DNA of 64,000 bases from Mangifera indica (Eukaryota > Streptophyta > Magnoliopsida > Sapindales > Anacardiaceae), in the NCBI RefSeq assembly GCF_011075055.1, contig NC_058137.1, forward strand, positions 496,001 through 560,000. Direction: 5' to 3'. The translations under genes were made by a program, and so were the position numbers. Positions 24,352 through 38,865 of this stretch are shown here, piece after piece (the first letter of the stretch is position 1; every line of letters begins with the position of its first letter). The notes beneath the pieces are model-generated. The model was not told the DNA's origin, searched no databases, and saw only the letters and a program-made list of their open reading frames with translations.

Positions 24352-27300
24352 ATGAAGTCCTTAACGACCAGCGTATTTTTAATTTCTTTATTACTCTCCG
24401 TCACGTTCCTCAATTTCGTTCACGGCGCCGACTCAAAGCAGAATAAGTTTCGTCAGCGACGGGCTACAGATGATGACCTCGGTTACCCTGAAATGTGAGT
24501 ACATGATTACTTTGTACTTTGATTCTATTCTTCGATTTGAATTGTAAATTTCTGATTGCTTTGTTTTTTCAAATCATTATTGATTTTGTAGAGATGAGGA
24601 CGGTTTGGCGAATACTCAGTGCCCTAGAAATTTAGAGCTCAGATGGCAAACTGAAGTCAGCTCTAGCATCTATGCCACCCCTTTGATTGCTGATATCAAC
24701 AGGTTTACTTTACTGTTCTAACAATTATACTCATCTCAAATCAGTTAATTTGGATATGACTTTATATTGGGTAATTTTTTTTTTTTTTTAAATTTTAGTG
24801 ATGGGAAACTTGAAGTAGTGGTTCCTTCTTTCGTTCACTATCTTGAAGTACTCGAAGGAACTGATGGAGACAAAATGCCAGGTACAAATAATATTTCTAA
24901 TATGTATTTGTATGTTGGTTTAGAATATCCTGAGTGTAATGGAAATTCTGTTGTGTTTAATTATAGATATCTATATATATGTTTTTTTTGCGATATTCAG
25001 AGATATCTGATCATTTGGTAGAAAGAATGTAGGTAAATATAAAATCGTTTGATGTAGGGATTCTGTGATCTATTAGGTTGGCCTTCTTTTCACCAGTCAA
25101 CTGTACAAGCCAGTCCTCTGCTGTTTGATATCGACAAAGATGGTGTGAGAGAAATTGCACTGGCAACCTACAATGGTGAAGTACTGTTTTTCAGGTAACT
25201 TTTCTCTTTCTATGATTCTTATGAATAAATATAGCTATTTTGTGATATTTGGTAATTATGGTGGTTCTCATTTGTCATTGTGCCCATGTTCATTGTAGTA
25301 TATTCATCTTATTTTTTTTTTTTAGGGTTTCCGGCTACATGATGATGGATAAATTAGAGGTTCCTCATAGGAAAGTTCGTAAAGATTGGTATGTTGGTTT
25401 GCATCCTGATCCAGTAGATCGGACACATCCAGATGTCCATGACGATCTACTTGTTAAGGAGGCTGAGGCTGCTCAGATGAAATCAAAGACAGGTAAGTTA
25501 CACCTGGATTTAGAGAAGTTTATGTTCTTCATGGTGCTGATCAACCTATGCTCTTTGACTTGTGAATCAAGTAGATCCACTTCTAGCCTGGATTTCTCTT
25601 ATCTTATGATCTTTTGCCGAGACTTTAGCTACTTGACTGTATCATTCATTTTAACTTGTCTTTTCATGACATTGTCAAGATTTTTATGATTCACATCTAT
25701 TAAAAATATATAAAATGTATAAATAGTTTATTATTGTGAGTGTCAATGTGTTTATCATTAAGAGTGTGTACCTGCTGACAAGAATCTAGTTAGTAATTCA
25801 TGCTAGTTATCATTGTAGAAAAAAAAGAAGGTCTACCTGAACTCAACACAACAGCTTCTACTTCTACAGAAAGTCACCTGGGAGTGGCAAACATGTCAAA
25901 GTCAGGAGATGATAAGAAAATGAATGAGAGTCAAACTGAAACAAACATAAAGCTCATTAAAACTGTGGATAATTCATCCTTGACTGCGGGTTCAGGGGGA
26001 AATAGTAGTTCAGAGAGTAGAAGAAACTCCGGGAGACGTCTTTTGGAAGATAACAACTCTGAAGGGTCCCTTGAAGGCAGTTCAGAGTCTAAAGATGATA
26101 AAAAAGATGATGCTCACAAGGCAACTGTTGAAAATGATCCTCAAGCTTTGTCAGATGATGCTGATCGATCTTTTGAACTATTTCGTGAAACTGATGATTT
26201 GGATGATGAGTATGGGTATGATTATGATGATTATGTGGATGATGCCATGTGGGGAGATGAGGAGTGGCAAGAAGGGCAACATGAGAAAATGGAGGATTTT
26301 GTCAATATTGACGCACACATACTGTGCACACCTGTGAGTGGTCTTTAATCATTGCAATGCTCTTTCAATACATGTGAATATTAACTTGCTCATATTTTGG
26401 TGACGGTGAAATATATTTGTCCATTTTTTGTCAGGTCATTGCAGACATTGATAAAGATGGGGTATTCGAAATGATTGTTGCTGTTTCCTACTTCTTTGAT
26501 CCTGAGTGAGTTCTATTTTATGGTGTCACAACTTGCTATTCTAGTTTCCTTTTTTCCTTTAAAATATATAAATTTAGATTCATGATTAAAGTTGGCTTTT
26601 TTAGTGAAACTTAAGCTATAGCATTGATTGTTGTATGAGAAGTCAGTCATCAATCATATACTCATATAGCCTTATAATTTCCAAATTTAAAGTACACGCC
26701 TTGTTCTTTTTTAACTAACCAGTCCAGCTAATAGACATCTTATGAGCTGACAGGTATTATGCCAGTTCAGAGCGTTTGAAGGAACTAGGTGGTATTGATA
26801 TTGGGAAATATGTTGCCGGTGCCATTGTTGTTTTCAATCTTGATACCAAGCAAGTTAAGTGGGTCACAGATCTTGATCTAAGTACAGACACTTCCAATTT
26901 TCGTGCTTATATACATTCTTCTCCAACTGTTGTGGATTTGGATGGTGATGGCAATTTGGACATTCTTGTTGGAACTTCTTTTGGCTTGTTCTATGTCCTG
27001 GATCATCATGGTAATCTCTTTAGAGTAGCTACTGATTTTTTTCTTATAATTTGTTTCTGGTTGGAGCAGATACTTTCATACTTATCTTATTTCTAGCTTC
27101 AATTTTATTCATTTTCAAGAGCATGAGTTGCTTTAATCTTTGACACAGTGGTGCCTAGCTTGGATTTTGATGCTTTGTGGGGATTATGGATAGAGTTATT
27201 TCTTTTTCATGAAAATTGTGCTTGACTCTGATGCGAATTTCTTTATTTGCAATTGCCGATTCACAGTTCTGAAAGTGGTTGTATCAGATTCTTTAGTTTT

Positions 27301-29754
27301 TGTTTTCTTTCTGCTATATTATTCCTTACCACTTATATTACTGTTATATGTGCAATATAAGAAAAGCCAACTTCGTCTTTATTAACAAGCACTTCAAAGT
27401 AATTAAATTGATTACATTCCAATCTAAGTCTCTGGGATTATGCTTTTCAGGAAATTATGTGGATAGTAGGCTCTGATTATGTCCTATTATGTTTACAATA
27501 TATAGCTGTCTTATACCCAGGATATGCCTACTCTCATCTTTAATTGGAATCTGAGAGAATCCAGGAGATCCTTTCCAGTTATATAGCGCCACTGAACTTA
27601 TTTAGATCACTCTACTTTTTCCTATTTTCTTTATGATCCAGCTGCAGGTCTAATCTTGATGAGACAATTACATGTAGAATAGAACTTAGAAGATCATTCA
27701 ATATGATATTGAGACAAATTCTTGATTTCAAGCTGCTAGGGACTTATACTCGGGACTGCTGCAGTGAAGAGGAATTTGCTAAATACGTTTTCATGAATGA
27801 AAAATATGTTTATAAAATGATCTCCCTGTTTTTTTTTTTCAAAAGACTGATTTTGAATGTACTACCATCTTAGTGAAAAAATCTCTTTAGCAATTGTGAA
27901 ACTAAATTGTTTCACTTTTGCAGGCAAAATTAGAGAAAATTTTCCTCTTGAAATGGCAGAAATTCAAGGTGCTGTTGTTGCAGCTGATATCAATGACGAT
28001 GGCAAAATTGAGCTAGTGACCACTGATACACATGGAAATGTTGCTGCATGGACTGCAGAAGGAAAGGAAATTTGGGAACAGCATCTGCAGAGTCTCGTTA
28101 CTCAGGTTTATTGTAGTGTCAACTTCTTGATATGAACTCGTGCAAGAATCTATTATAATATCAACCATGCATGGAGATAGATTGTTGACTGGTGTGCCCC
28201 ATGTATCAGTTCATGCATGCCTTATTTATATTTGGCTATTTGCTAGTACTTTGTCTTCAATTATTTACATAGGACATCATAGATGTGATTATGGTATAAC
28301 TGCTTATATAACTCTTGTTAACAATAAAATGCATACTCATGCTTGGCACAAATAAGTTGAACCTAATGATTTATATTCCACACAATGTTTGACATCATAT
28401 ACTTGGTCTACATAAAACATTGCACACAGTGATTTTCTTTAGAGGTCACTTCATGAGTCTTGTTTGTTTACGCTTTGATGTAGGCCAGTGATTGTAGATA
28501 AGCATGGATACCTTTAGTTGATTGATTATTGAGCTCTTTGAAACACTTCATTTGCAGGGTCCATCTATAGGTGATGTTGATGGGGATGGCCATACTGATG
28601 TCGTTGTTCCAACCCTATCAGGGAACATTTATGTTCTTAGTGGCAAGGATGGCAGAAAGGTTCGCCCTTATCCATATCGAACTCATGGGAGAGTGATGAA
28701 TCAAGTTCTTCTTGTTCATTTAAGTAAACATGGGGAGAAAAGCAAGGGGTTAACACTTGTTTCGACTTCATTTGATGGTTACCTCTACCTAATAGATGGA
28801 CCAACATCATGTGCTGATGTAGTTGACATTGGTGAAACTTCGTAAGACATTCCTTTCCTCTCTTGGAGCCATATTCTGTCCCCTCTTTTTCTTTTCTCAA
28901 ATATCTAAATTAAAATGTGTCCCCACATGACAGATATAGCATGGTCTTAGCAGACAATGTTGATGGTGGAGATGATCTCGATCTTATTGTTACAACAATG
29001 AACGGCAATGTTTTTTGCTTCTCAACTCCTGCTCCACATCATCCCCTCAAGGTAAGATAAAAATTCCAACCTTCATTTGTAGATAATTACTTAGAGATTT
29101 CCCAGCATGTTATATATCATTTTCATGTAATCATTTTCAGGCATGGAGATCAAGTAATCAAGGAAGAAACAATGTTGCACAGCGTTACAACCGTGAAGGG
29201 GTCTTTGTTACTCATTCATCAAGAGCTTTCCGAGATGAGGAAGGCAAAAATTTCTGGGTAGAGATTGAGATTGTAGATAAATACAGATACCCATCTGGGT
29301 CTCAATCACCTTATAATGTCACTGTAAGTAGCTTTCCTCCATGCAAATTATTATTTTCAGTGACAACTTGTATCTTTAAATCTTTTTAGATCTGAATCTC
29401 CTAAAATCAATTCCTATGTTCTGTTAAAAAATGCAGACAAGCTTGTTGGTTCCTGGCAATTACCAAGGAGATAGGACCATTAAGCAAAGCCAAATCTTTG
29501 AGCAGCCTGGTAAATATAGAATTAAAATGCCGACAGTTGGAGTAAGGACTACAGGGACGGTGCTGGTGGAGATGGTTGACAAGAATGGACTCTATTTTTC
29601 AGATGAATTTTCTCTTACATTCCATATGTATTACTATAAACTACTGAAATGGCTACTGGTTCTCCCCATGCTTGGAATGTTCAGTGTGCTTGTCATCTTT
29701 CGTCCACAGGAGGCCATGCCTTTGCCATCATTTTCACGGAACACTGACCTGTGA
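24352..29754 (+). CDS. DEX1: DEFECTIVE IN EXINE FORMATION 1 (DEX1), integrin-alpha-like membrane protein
   Basis: Membrane protein needed for primexine and exine patterning of the pollen wall. Exons: 24352-24494, 24592-24702, 24799-24881, 25077-25194, 25326-25492, 25819-26333, 26435-26505, 26754-27010, 27924-28105, 28558-28841, 28934-29051, 29141-29323, 29437-29754; 849 residues, slightly shorter than the Arabidopsis protein. A signal peptide covers about residues 1-27. FG-GAP-like repeats carry calcium-loop motifs DIDKDGVRE (130), DIDKDGVFE (383), DLDGDGNLD (465), DINDDGKIE (510) and DVDGDGHTD (555). The long sixth exon encodes a variable Ser/Asn/Asp-rich insert with acidic [14 protein letters not shown], then a conserved [11 protein letters not shown]. 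One transmembrane helix lies near 812-832 before a short tail ending SFSRNTDL. Each calcium loop keeps its acidic residues. Counterpart of At3g09090. Confidence 0.95.
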
Positions 29755-31047
29755 TGATCATCCCCTATCAGATTTTCATGCCAATTTGTGAAGATATGAA
29801 CAGATTTTCACTGAGATGAGGCCAAATACCTCGATGGATTGAGAATGGAATTAACTGGAAAACAGGGAGACAGTTTCAAACTGGGAAGTTGTACAATCTG
29901 ATTTTAGACTGCCTAAAAGGCAATGGCCTCAACTGGATGATTTTTGAACCAAGAAATTCGGGACTTGTAACATAGTTTAATTTGAGTTTCAAATGTTTCC
30001 ATAGACCATAGTTTTTACAGATAGTTAAATGAGGAAATATATATTTATTGAAATTTGAAGCCTTGCTTTCAATGTGATTTCAAACGGAGATGTGATATAG
30101 GGAAGCTGTTAATGGTTGCGTATTCTTCTTAAGTTATATCTTGACCGACGAAATTGCCTGAGTTTGAGCTACCGATTGTGGATTTGACTTGAGCCCCGAT
30201 AAGGGTCCATTTGAGCTTGACTTTGAATTCCGAAATTCTTAATGTTTAGTTTTATTAACAGTCTCTGATAGCTCTTCGAGCTAGTGTAAAATGTTACAGA
30301 AGACTATTGACAAATAATTAATGTTGTCAGCGAAGCAATCGATATTACTACAGAATAAATAGTATTATTGAAAAGGTAAATAAACTAAATTTAAAATGAA
30401 TTATTAAATTAAAACTTTAATTTGAATTTGGTTTGTTTGATTCAAATATAAATTCAAGTTTAAGTCTGTTTGACTCAAATCAAGATAGTAATTTGTCGTC
30501 TTTTCTCTTAGAAATAGATTAGCATCAATTTAAGAAATTTAAGTACCAATGTGATGGGGTGATTTCGAAATTTATATCACAATACAATCAGTTTAAATAG
30601 AGAACATTTGTTCAATTTCAAAATTGAGTTATTTTTTTGAATCAGGCTAAATTAGAGTTTAATTCAAACGAATTTGAGATACGTCAACTTTCAAGATTGA
30701 GTCTGTATATATAAGAGAATACGAGGTTTTTATAATAACTGCATTAGTAATTTTAGTTTCACACATTTAATACAAAACTATCCCATGCCATCTCGCAATT
30801 TCATTTTCTTCTTTATCTGTTTCTTAAAGAAGAAACAAAATAAGGCAGGGTTAAAAACCAAAGTCATAACCTCACGGTATGCGAGACACAATTTTGCCTG
30901 CCTTGCTACACAAAGATACCAAAGAATATTGAGTTGTACATGATCCAAAATTTCCACGGCATATATGACCTTTTATGTTCACTGGTGATTTTTTTTTTTT
31001 TAAATGGTAATTCTTCAGGGTACAATCCGATTTCTGGGCATTTCAAT
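29755..31047. other. Convergent 3' region between DEX1 and PHT4;2, with a repeat
   Basis: Bases 29755 to about 30060 look like DEX1 3' UTR. Bases 30140-30690 are a diverged copy of the dispersed repeat (cctgagtttgagctacc, gacttgagccccgataag, then AT-rich aaattcaaattgag phrases). Bases 30700-31047 are the likely PHT4;2 3' UTR on the minus strand. No gene is seen. Confidence 0.5.
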
Positions 31048-34000
31048 TCAGAAGACTCGTTCACCGCTCGCATACAGGTTCCAGAAAACAGTTGCTGCGA
31101 AGTATAGACCGGCAGTGACAGCGAGGAATGCTTGAAAGGATCCAAGCCACTGGACAAAGTAACCAGTTCCAATTGTGCTGACTATTGCAGCTAATGTTCC
31201 TGCTGAATTTGAAATGCCATGGAGAAATCCTGCAGAATCTGGTGCTATTTCCTGATAAAATAAACGCCAGAAACTAATTAACTTGCTCGCGAAAATTGTT
31301 GAATATTGTTCATAATGAATATTTTGTTATGGCTTAATGGGGAACTTACTTGCATATTTAGAAGAAATCCTGCCTGGCTGAAAGAGCTGAAGCTCAGTGC
31401 AGCTGTGATAAGTGCAGCTGCCACTGCCGGCGACTTGGCAAAGTTCAAGCAGAGCAACGACAGTCCAGGGCCGATGAAACCGATTGACTGTTAAAACATA
31501 CTGGTTATAAATCAGAATTGTGATTGTCTGTGACAAAACTCTGAGCTGAATGTATTATGTATTTGATAGAGGATTTACCTGCATAATCTTTCGGACTGAA
31601 GTTATGGGATGGCCTGCTTTGATTAAGGAATCCGATGCTTTACCAGCAATGTAGCCACAAACAGCCATTGTCCCCCATGGCACGGCACTGAACCAAGCTG
31701 CTTGCTTCAAGTTCACATTGAATACCTATAATCGCCAGAAATGAAAATTTTTAGTCACAGTATACTCTCTGTAACTTCCCCTTTCAGTAACATTCCTTGT
31801 CAAGATATGTTGAACTGATATTCAATTATGCAACCCAAATTTTATTACTTTATTGATATGAGATTTGTTTAGGTTTAGGAAGGGAATTCAAATTTTCATT
31901 GAAGGATAGGATCAATAAAAATGGGTCCAGATATCTTGTGGAAATGATTTCGAAGACCCAAAACAAAAACTAGTGGTATTTGTTAATATTGTAATGAAGA
32001 CAATCAATCAAATTGGATTTAAATCAAATTTAATACCAATAAGTATATACAAAATATATTAAATCGATTCTTTTTAATGACTTGATCTGATCACCTTTGA
32101 ATATAAAATTCAAAGGGTTGACTCTTGAATCATAACACCTTTGAATATAGGCTTATTTTTATTTCTCAAACCGAGAGATTTATAAAATTGTGATCCTAAT
32201 ACATATACTAATGGTCCAATGGGAGCAAGAATTCCCAAAAGCATTTGGAACATTTAAAAAAAAAAAGAAGTTGTTTTCAAGTAGTGTTTGATTGATTGAC
32301 ACGAGGTTATCATCAAAAAAATATTTATCTCGATCACTTTTTTATTATGTTTTATTATATAAGATTTGTCCAAAAATGTTTACGTAACCTATCACCGATA
32401 ATCTAATTTTATCATTTTTAAAGATATATAAATATCCTATAATTTTTATATATTTTGTTAATATAAGATTTGTCTAATGATATTTAACAAAACTTGGGTG
32501 AATGCTAATTGTTACTTACCGTTTTGAAATATATAGGCATCCAAGTGAGAAGAACGAAGTATCCCTGCATTGTGGGGGAAGAAAAACTGTTAAACATGTC
32601 AAATGACTCTTGTGTTCAGATGAAGAATCATAAAACTCACCCAATTGTTAGTAATATTAGCCACAATAATTGCCCAGGTTGGCATTTTTGACAATAACAG
32701 TCGCAGAGATGGAAAATTTCCTTTCTTCTCTATAGAATCAGCCTTTCCAGCTTGGATTAATCGCAGCTCCGATTTGCTGATGAAGGGGCTCTCTCGAGGA
32801 TCGTCAGTGGCGACAGATGACCATGTTGTCATCCATAGCAGCCCAATTGACGAGAAGAGGAAGAAAGGACCAGTGATCCCAGTTGTCGCCAACATAACAG
32901 GAGTAAGAACCAAACCAACAACATTGCCAAGATGAAATCCAGCCATGGAGATTCCTACTGCACTTGCCCGTTCATGACTCGGAAACCACCTAATTGACCA
33001 AAAATACGCAGTAATTCATGAGTTTGTCATACAAAAGGTTTGCATAAATGATAAATTTACCCGTCATAAGTAAATTCGGTTAAATAAAAGCGTAGAAAAG
33101 TCACCACATTTTTTTAAAGGTGTATTCTAATTTTTAAAAATATTATAGGTGGTAATAAAAATATTTAAGGGATTTTTTTTAATTAAAGAAAAAATTGATA
33201 GTGTTTTTGAAAATTTTAAAAATTTAATCTATCCAAAAATAATTAGAATTTTGATATTTTTTAAGAGTTTAAGTGGTAATTTTTTCAACTGATAAATATA
33301 TATTGATATATTAATATCTGTATTAAATATTAATAATAATTTTATGATTTCAATTAAAAGGTAAAATAATCATTTTCTATAAATTTTACATAGAATATAC
33401 TAATATTAAATAAATTATGAATTCAAATTTAGTTTTTTGATGGTTAAATGTTGCCTCCTCAAAGCTTGGGCGGGGTATAGTCATAAGGCTTGCCATAAAT
33501 CATTGCAACTCATGTTGGCATTATACCTTGATGAGAGAGTGGTCATGGCTGGGAGAGCGACACCTTCGGCCAGTCCAAAGAAGGCACGAGCGGCCAAGAG
33601 GGCGAGGGTGGAATGGTTGGCAGCCCAGGGAGTGAGAAGTGTAGACAAAGACCATAACACCACCCCACATGCCAGCACTCTTCTTCCTCCGTATTTATCC
33701 ACCAAAACTCCTCCCACCACAGAGGAGAATATGTATCCCCATAAAAACGATGACTGCAACATATCCATCAGCATATCTATCAATGACCAGATAACCATGA
33801 CCAAACCAAACAAGGAGGGAGTTGTACCCTAGCGTACAATTGAATTGACTTAGAAATAGACAAGAATGACGTGTGGACCCAAACGATCCCACATGTGGGT
33901 CCTTATTTCTTTGTCTTACACAATTTCCTCACGAAGAAGAAAATTGCAAATTGGCTTCGGAGAAAAGGACACCACACCCCCAAAGACGCCCCAACTTCCC

Positions 34001-35343
34001 CTTGCTAATAAAAGCACGAAGAAAAGCCTATAAGGTTTGTTAGGTCACTGTGCGCTTGCTGCTCTTACCACAAACAAATAAGCATCCCACCAGCACAAAA
34101 AATACAACCAAGAGAGATGGAAAACATTCCATATATATATTTTTAAAGGTATAGAATAAAGAAAGCTAAGATTATTTGTTTTGTTTTGTTTTAAAATAAA
34201 ATGGTTAGTTTAATATTTTTAATAGAAAATAATAAAAACTGAATTTCTTTTGCATAAAAATCTCAAAGTTTTGTCTCTTCGAAAAGAAGATTTGATAATT
34301 CAATTTTTTTATTAAAAAAAAAAGTTTGACCAATTAAATAGAAAAAATAATTAATAATTTAAGTATTGTTATCCTTTAAAGAAAAATTGTATTTATCTAT
34401 CTATCATATCAATCTTGTTTGAATTTAGGTTGGTCTCTGGGTTCATACAATCCAAATTGGCTTAGATCAAATTCACTTGACTTGAAACTCCAACTTTATT
34501 TGAGATCAAGTCGTTTCCCTGTCGACAAAACTATGCACCCCACCAATATGTTTCCAGTGATATTGCATAACAGTTTGAACTCTAAGTTAGAATTATGGCT
34601 TCAACTATGATCATTTCATTGCTTGGGTTTCTTTTTCCAATAATATAATTAACCCGTATATAGTGACACTCTATCTTTTCTTTTATGCTTCATTCTGATC
34701 TTTCTACCAGAAACTACAACGACAGGAAGATAAAATTTTACTCTGAAGAGCCCGCAGAATTGTTTATATTAATTATAAAAATCATTATTTTCCTTTAAAA
34801 TACGTCCACAGAATCCAACTACCGGTTCTAGTACTCTGATGTATAGTATTTTTAAATTAATAATAACTCTTGACCCTCAAACCTATAAGAACAAAGATAG
34901 AGAAACATTACCTGAACGATGCCCAGGAAAGCACTGGACCAGCCATATTTGGCGGCCAGAGGAACGATAGCCACGGACATGACGACTCTATCAGCATTAC
35001 ACAAACACATGACACATGCAAGTAACGCCACCACCTTGTATCTTTCTGCTATCAAAACTTTCGTTTCTCCTCTCCCTCCGATTTTTAATAAACTCCTCTC
35101 GATTCCCTCCGCCGTACACTTCACCACCATGCCTCCTTTCTGTTGCTTCTTCTTCGTTTTTATGACTCTGCTGATCATTGAAAAAGAGATATTTTCCCCC
35201 CATTTGACGTCGTCCTCTGCTTTGAGGTTTCTTGGCTTAAACCCCAACTGGGACGTTCTGAACTTGGTTGATTTTGATTCAGAGTTGAAGAAACAAGACG
35301 GCTTTGGTGAAAAAGAGGAATGCAGCAGAGATTTAGCTGCCAT
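31048..35343 (-). CDS. PHT4;2: Plastid PHT4-type inorganic phosphate/anion transporter (PHT4;2-like, MFS)
   Basis: Major facilitator protein of the plant PHT4/SLC17 family. PHT4;2 moves phosphate across the envelope of mainly root plastids. Minus-strand exons in reading order: 35343-34912, 33753-33527, 32989-32641, 32564-32520, 31725-31579, 31487-31350, 31251-31048; total 1542 bases, 513 residues, almost the Arabidopsis length. Residues 1 to about 95 form a Ser/Lys-rich plastid transit region. Then come about twelve membrane segments, starting [23 protein letters not shown]17/MFS signatures seen: [10 protein letters not shown] between helices 2 and 3, then [21 protein letters not shown]. The end ASGERVF matches PHT4;2-type proteins. 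The first intron is 1.2 kb. Assignment to PHT4;2 rather than another PHT4 member also rests on its position after DET2. ACGT boxes lie about 270-300 bases upstream. Confidence 0.9.
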
Positions 35344-35606
35344 GTTGCTGAGAGAACGAAGCGTTTCAGAATGTCCGTGTGGAAAATAATAAACAAAAAC
35401 TCTTTCAATAAAGCACTAAAATATTCCAGAGAGTTGCTGAGAAGGATCAGACGAAATGCAGAAGAGTAGATTTCATAATGGCAGCGAAAAAATAAAATTA
35501 AAATACTGTTTCTGTTCTGGGGCGGGTGACAACCACTAAGTGCTCCTTAAAAATGCACTTGGAGGGTATTTTCGTCCACGAAAAGTTTACCGAGGGGAGT
35601 CTCTCC

Positions 35607-35642
35607 TACGTGTCAACACGTATTGCTTACTCTGCACGTGTC
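35607..35642. promoter_or_regulatory. Cluster of ACGT-core (ABRE/G-box-like) elements upstream of PHT4;2
   Basis: TACGTGTC at 35607-35614 and CACGTGTC at 35635-35642 flank an additional ACACGTA. They sit 264-300 bases upstream of the PHT4;2 start. ACGTGTC-type elements are the core of plant abscisic-acid and light-response sites bound by bZIP factors. The motifs are seen; a regulatory role is inferred. Confidence 0.4.
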
Positions 35643-37879
35643 ACCTAACCGTTTTACCAACCCCAGAGTGACCGGCTACCGGGACTTTCGGTCAATCAAA
35701 ATTCTAGTCTCCAGTTAATCCTGCCGAAATCACCGCGTCATCGTTGTACTTTCTCACAGATATTGTAATTTTTTTCGGTAATGTTACCTCTGATTACCAA
35801 AGGTGGTCACAGAGTTTACGTTGCCTCTATTTAGTCATGCAATTGTGCGGCGTAACGTCGAAGTAGGTGGGTGGGAGTGTACTGTATCGTTTTTAGTCTG
35901 ACAGATGGATGTTTGGTGAGTGCGTCAACACTGACGGGGGATTGTTCATTGTGCGTTGCAAATTGCTTGCAGCTAAAACCTTCCAACCTAGCTCCGTAAC
36001 ATACGTCCTTGTTAATAAATAACCCGTTCCCGTTTCTAATGAACTTTCAAAAACGACAAGTCGTTTATCCGAGGATTGATTTACCGGTACAGGTTCAACT
36101 CCAGTTCATTAGATTGAACTAGCATTTTGGAAGTCTATCAAATTCTTCTTCTCTCTTTATTTTTCTCTGTAATTAATTGAACTCAAGCCTGAATGACCCA
36201 ATGATAGGCCTTAAAACACTTTTCACCCTATAAAAATGTAAATAATGTTTTATTCACCTATAAATCTAACTCTATTAAAAAAAAATTAATGTTATAACAG
36301 TAAAATACACCATAATAATTAAATAAGATAGTTTAACTTGATATATAAATTAAAAATTTATAATTTTATCCTTATAATTTAAATTTGGAGATCTTAGTCA
36401 CCAAAACTATCACTCATCTAAACTCAAACTCATCGGAATCTCAATTATAATATTTGTCCTTTTCACAATTTTAAAAACATATAATTTAGGTTTGAAAACA
36501 TTAGCCATTATAATCACCGCCCATCAAAACCAAAATTGTCACCACCAAGCCTAAACCCACCAAAACCATCACCTTCACAAACTCAAACTCACCAAAACCT
36601 TCAAACATAATAATTTGACTCTTTACAAGTTTTAAAACATACAATTTAGTCTTTAAATTTCAAGTTTAGAATCCTCAATGTCACCGTCCAAACCAAATCC
36701 CACCATAAACTTAATGGAACCAACATAACAAGAAGGATGAAAGTAAAAGAAAAATAAAATACATTAATAACAAATTTGATATGCAAATGACTATTTTAAA
36801 TTTAATATGAGTGATATGTTAAATTTTGTAAAGTGAAATGGTTAAGATAGTATGACAAAACTTTCTAATATTATGAAAAGATTTTTTTCGGTAAGAGAAT
36901 CAAATTTTAGATGAAAAAATTTGAATTATGTGTTAAGATTAAACCTTAAGGATGAAAAACTGTAAATTACTCAACTGTTCAAAACATGAATACAGTCCGA
37001 AGAGGACTAAATGAGTGGGTCAAGCAATCCAATATCATTAAAGTTTTGAATAAGATATTGAGATATGCCTCCCCTGAATCCAACCGGGGGCTATAAAATC
37101 CAGTGCAGGGGACTCGAAATTGTCAAATTATAATTAGTTGAAATGAAAGAATAAATCATCCCCAAGTAAATGGGACATCTTTCATTGAAGACTGTTAAAT
37201 TTTAGTGGGGTTGGGACTATTTCCGTGGCAAGCATTACTACTATTATTGATTGCCAGCCATTTGTCAATCAACTGAAAGTTGGCTGGGGGGTTCCTGAAA
37301 AAATAAATTATATTATGTGATCAATGTATGATCTAGTGGGATTATTTAATCAATTGAGAAGATGTTGGGTTGTCCCAAAAGTTAGGTGGAATTGGATTAT
37401 AAAATTATCAGAATACTCATCTCATTTTCTTCTAAAGTAATTTGTCATCTATAAGGTTGAATTCGATTCTTGAATTTTCACATTTTATGGAGTTCTATAA
37501 ATAAAAATTGTTAATTTTTTTGGTCATAGACATTTATTAAATATATTTAGCAAAGCGAGAAGCATATTTTTTTCATGGGAAGTATCAAGATGAAAAGTTT
37601 CGTTTTTTGAGAATGTGAGTGCGAAATAGTAGTCCTCCTCCCGACTTTGCCTTCATCGAATTTGCGTGAGAAATTGAACCAGCTGAAGGTACATACATAC
37701 CTTGAAAGTGTGAATGTGATGGCAGCCAAATCTCTAGGGTTTACGTGCCTTGCATCAATTGTGTTTCCCACAAAATGATAAGGCAGGAACGTGCGCATGT
37801 CTCTAGGTATATCACTTTGTCTATGGGTGTTAAGGATGATATATTAATGAAAGATTATATATTATTTTATTTTTAATTC

Positions 37880-38360
37880 AAATTTATCATATATATATAT
37901 ATGTATATAAAATTAAGATTAAATTTAAATGAAGTTGATTTAATTTTACAAATTGGTTAAATTTAGTTCGATTTAATTTAAATTTATTTACATCAAACTT
38001 AAATTGAACTTAAGTTAAGAGAGTTGATTTATTTTTGAAATTGAGTCAAACTTTAGTTGGAGAAAGTTCAGTTCGATTCAGCTCATGAGCTAAGCAGTGG
38101 CTCAATTCGGTTTGAACTTTTCTCGTAATTTAATTTAAATTATGTCAAACAATTATTAAAACGATATTATTTTTTTTATTAATTGATAAAATAATATTAT
38201 TTTATTAATAAGTCACAAACTCAAACTATGAATTTTAATTATAAATTCAAATAGAGTTTCCAATTTTAAATTTAATTAGAACCAAATTGAAATCAAATTA
38301 TCCTTAATTTCAGTTTAATAAATTTAAGTTAAACTCAAATTGTCTTATTTTATATTTAGG
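37880..38360. repeat. Diverged copy of the dispersed repeat
   Basis: AT-rich with ttcagttcgattcagctcatgagctaagc, ttaatttaaattatg and attcaaatagagtttcc phrases (each quoted only in part). No coding content. The family resemblance is by eye. Confidence 0.4.
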
Positions 38361-38865
38361 TATGATTTGGTCTGTGTCTATCTTTATTGTACAAAGCTAT
38401 CATTCACTGTCACCAATATTTATAGACCATAATTTGATGTAAAATCAATGGGTGTGTGCGTTTTCATCAATGTAACCTACATTTTCGGGCACCAAATTTG
38501 AGGGTTTGGTAATTGGTATCCGCGTTATGTGTTAGTTCAATGGTACGCTCGGACTGGGTCGATCTAATTAGTCCGGTATTAATTCAATGGAAAAAAAAAA
38601 AAATACTTGATCTTTTTGAATTATATCTTATTAGACCGTATTTTTACATACGGCATACTGAAATTTCTAAATTATATCTAATTTATGTTGAATTTAATAA
38701 ATTAAAAATTAATATTCCATTTTTTTGGGCTATTTCAGGGTGTATTTTATCTAATTTAATTTACATCCACCTAGCCCTAGATGGGCATTTGGGCAGTAAA
38801 AAGAAGAAAAATCAAAGTCTTGGTTATTGAGGAGGGAGGAGAGCTAATGCTACAAGAGAGGATCC

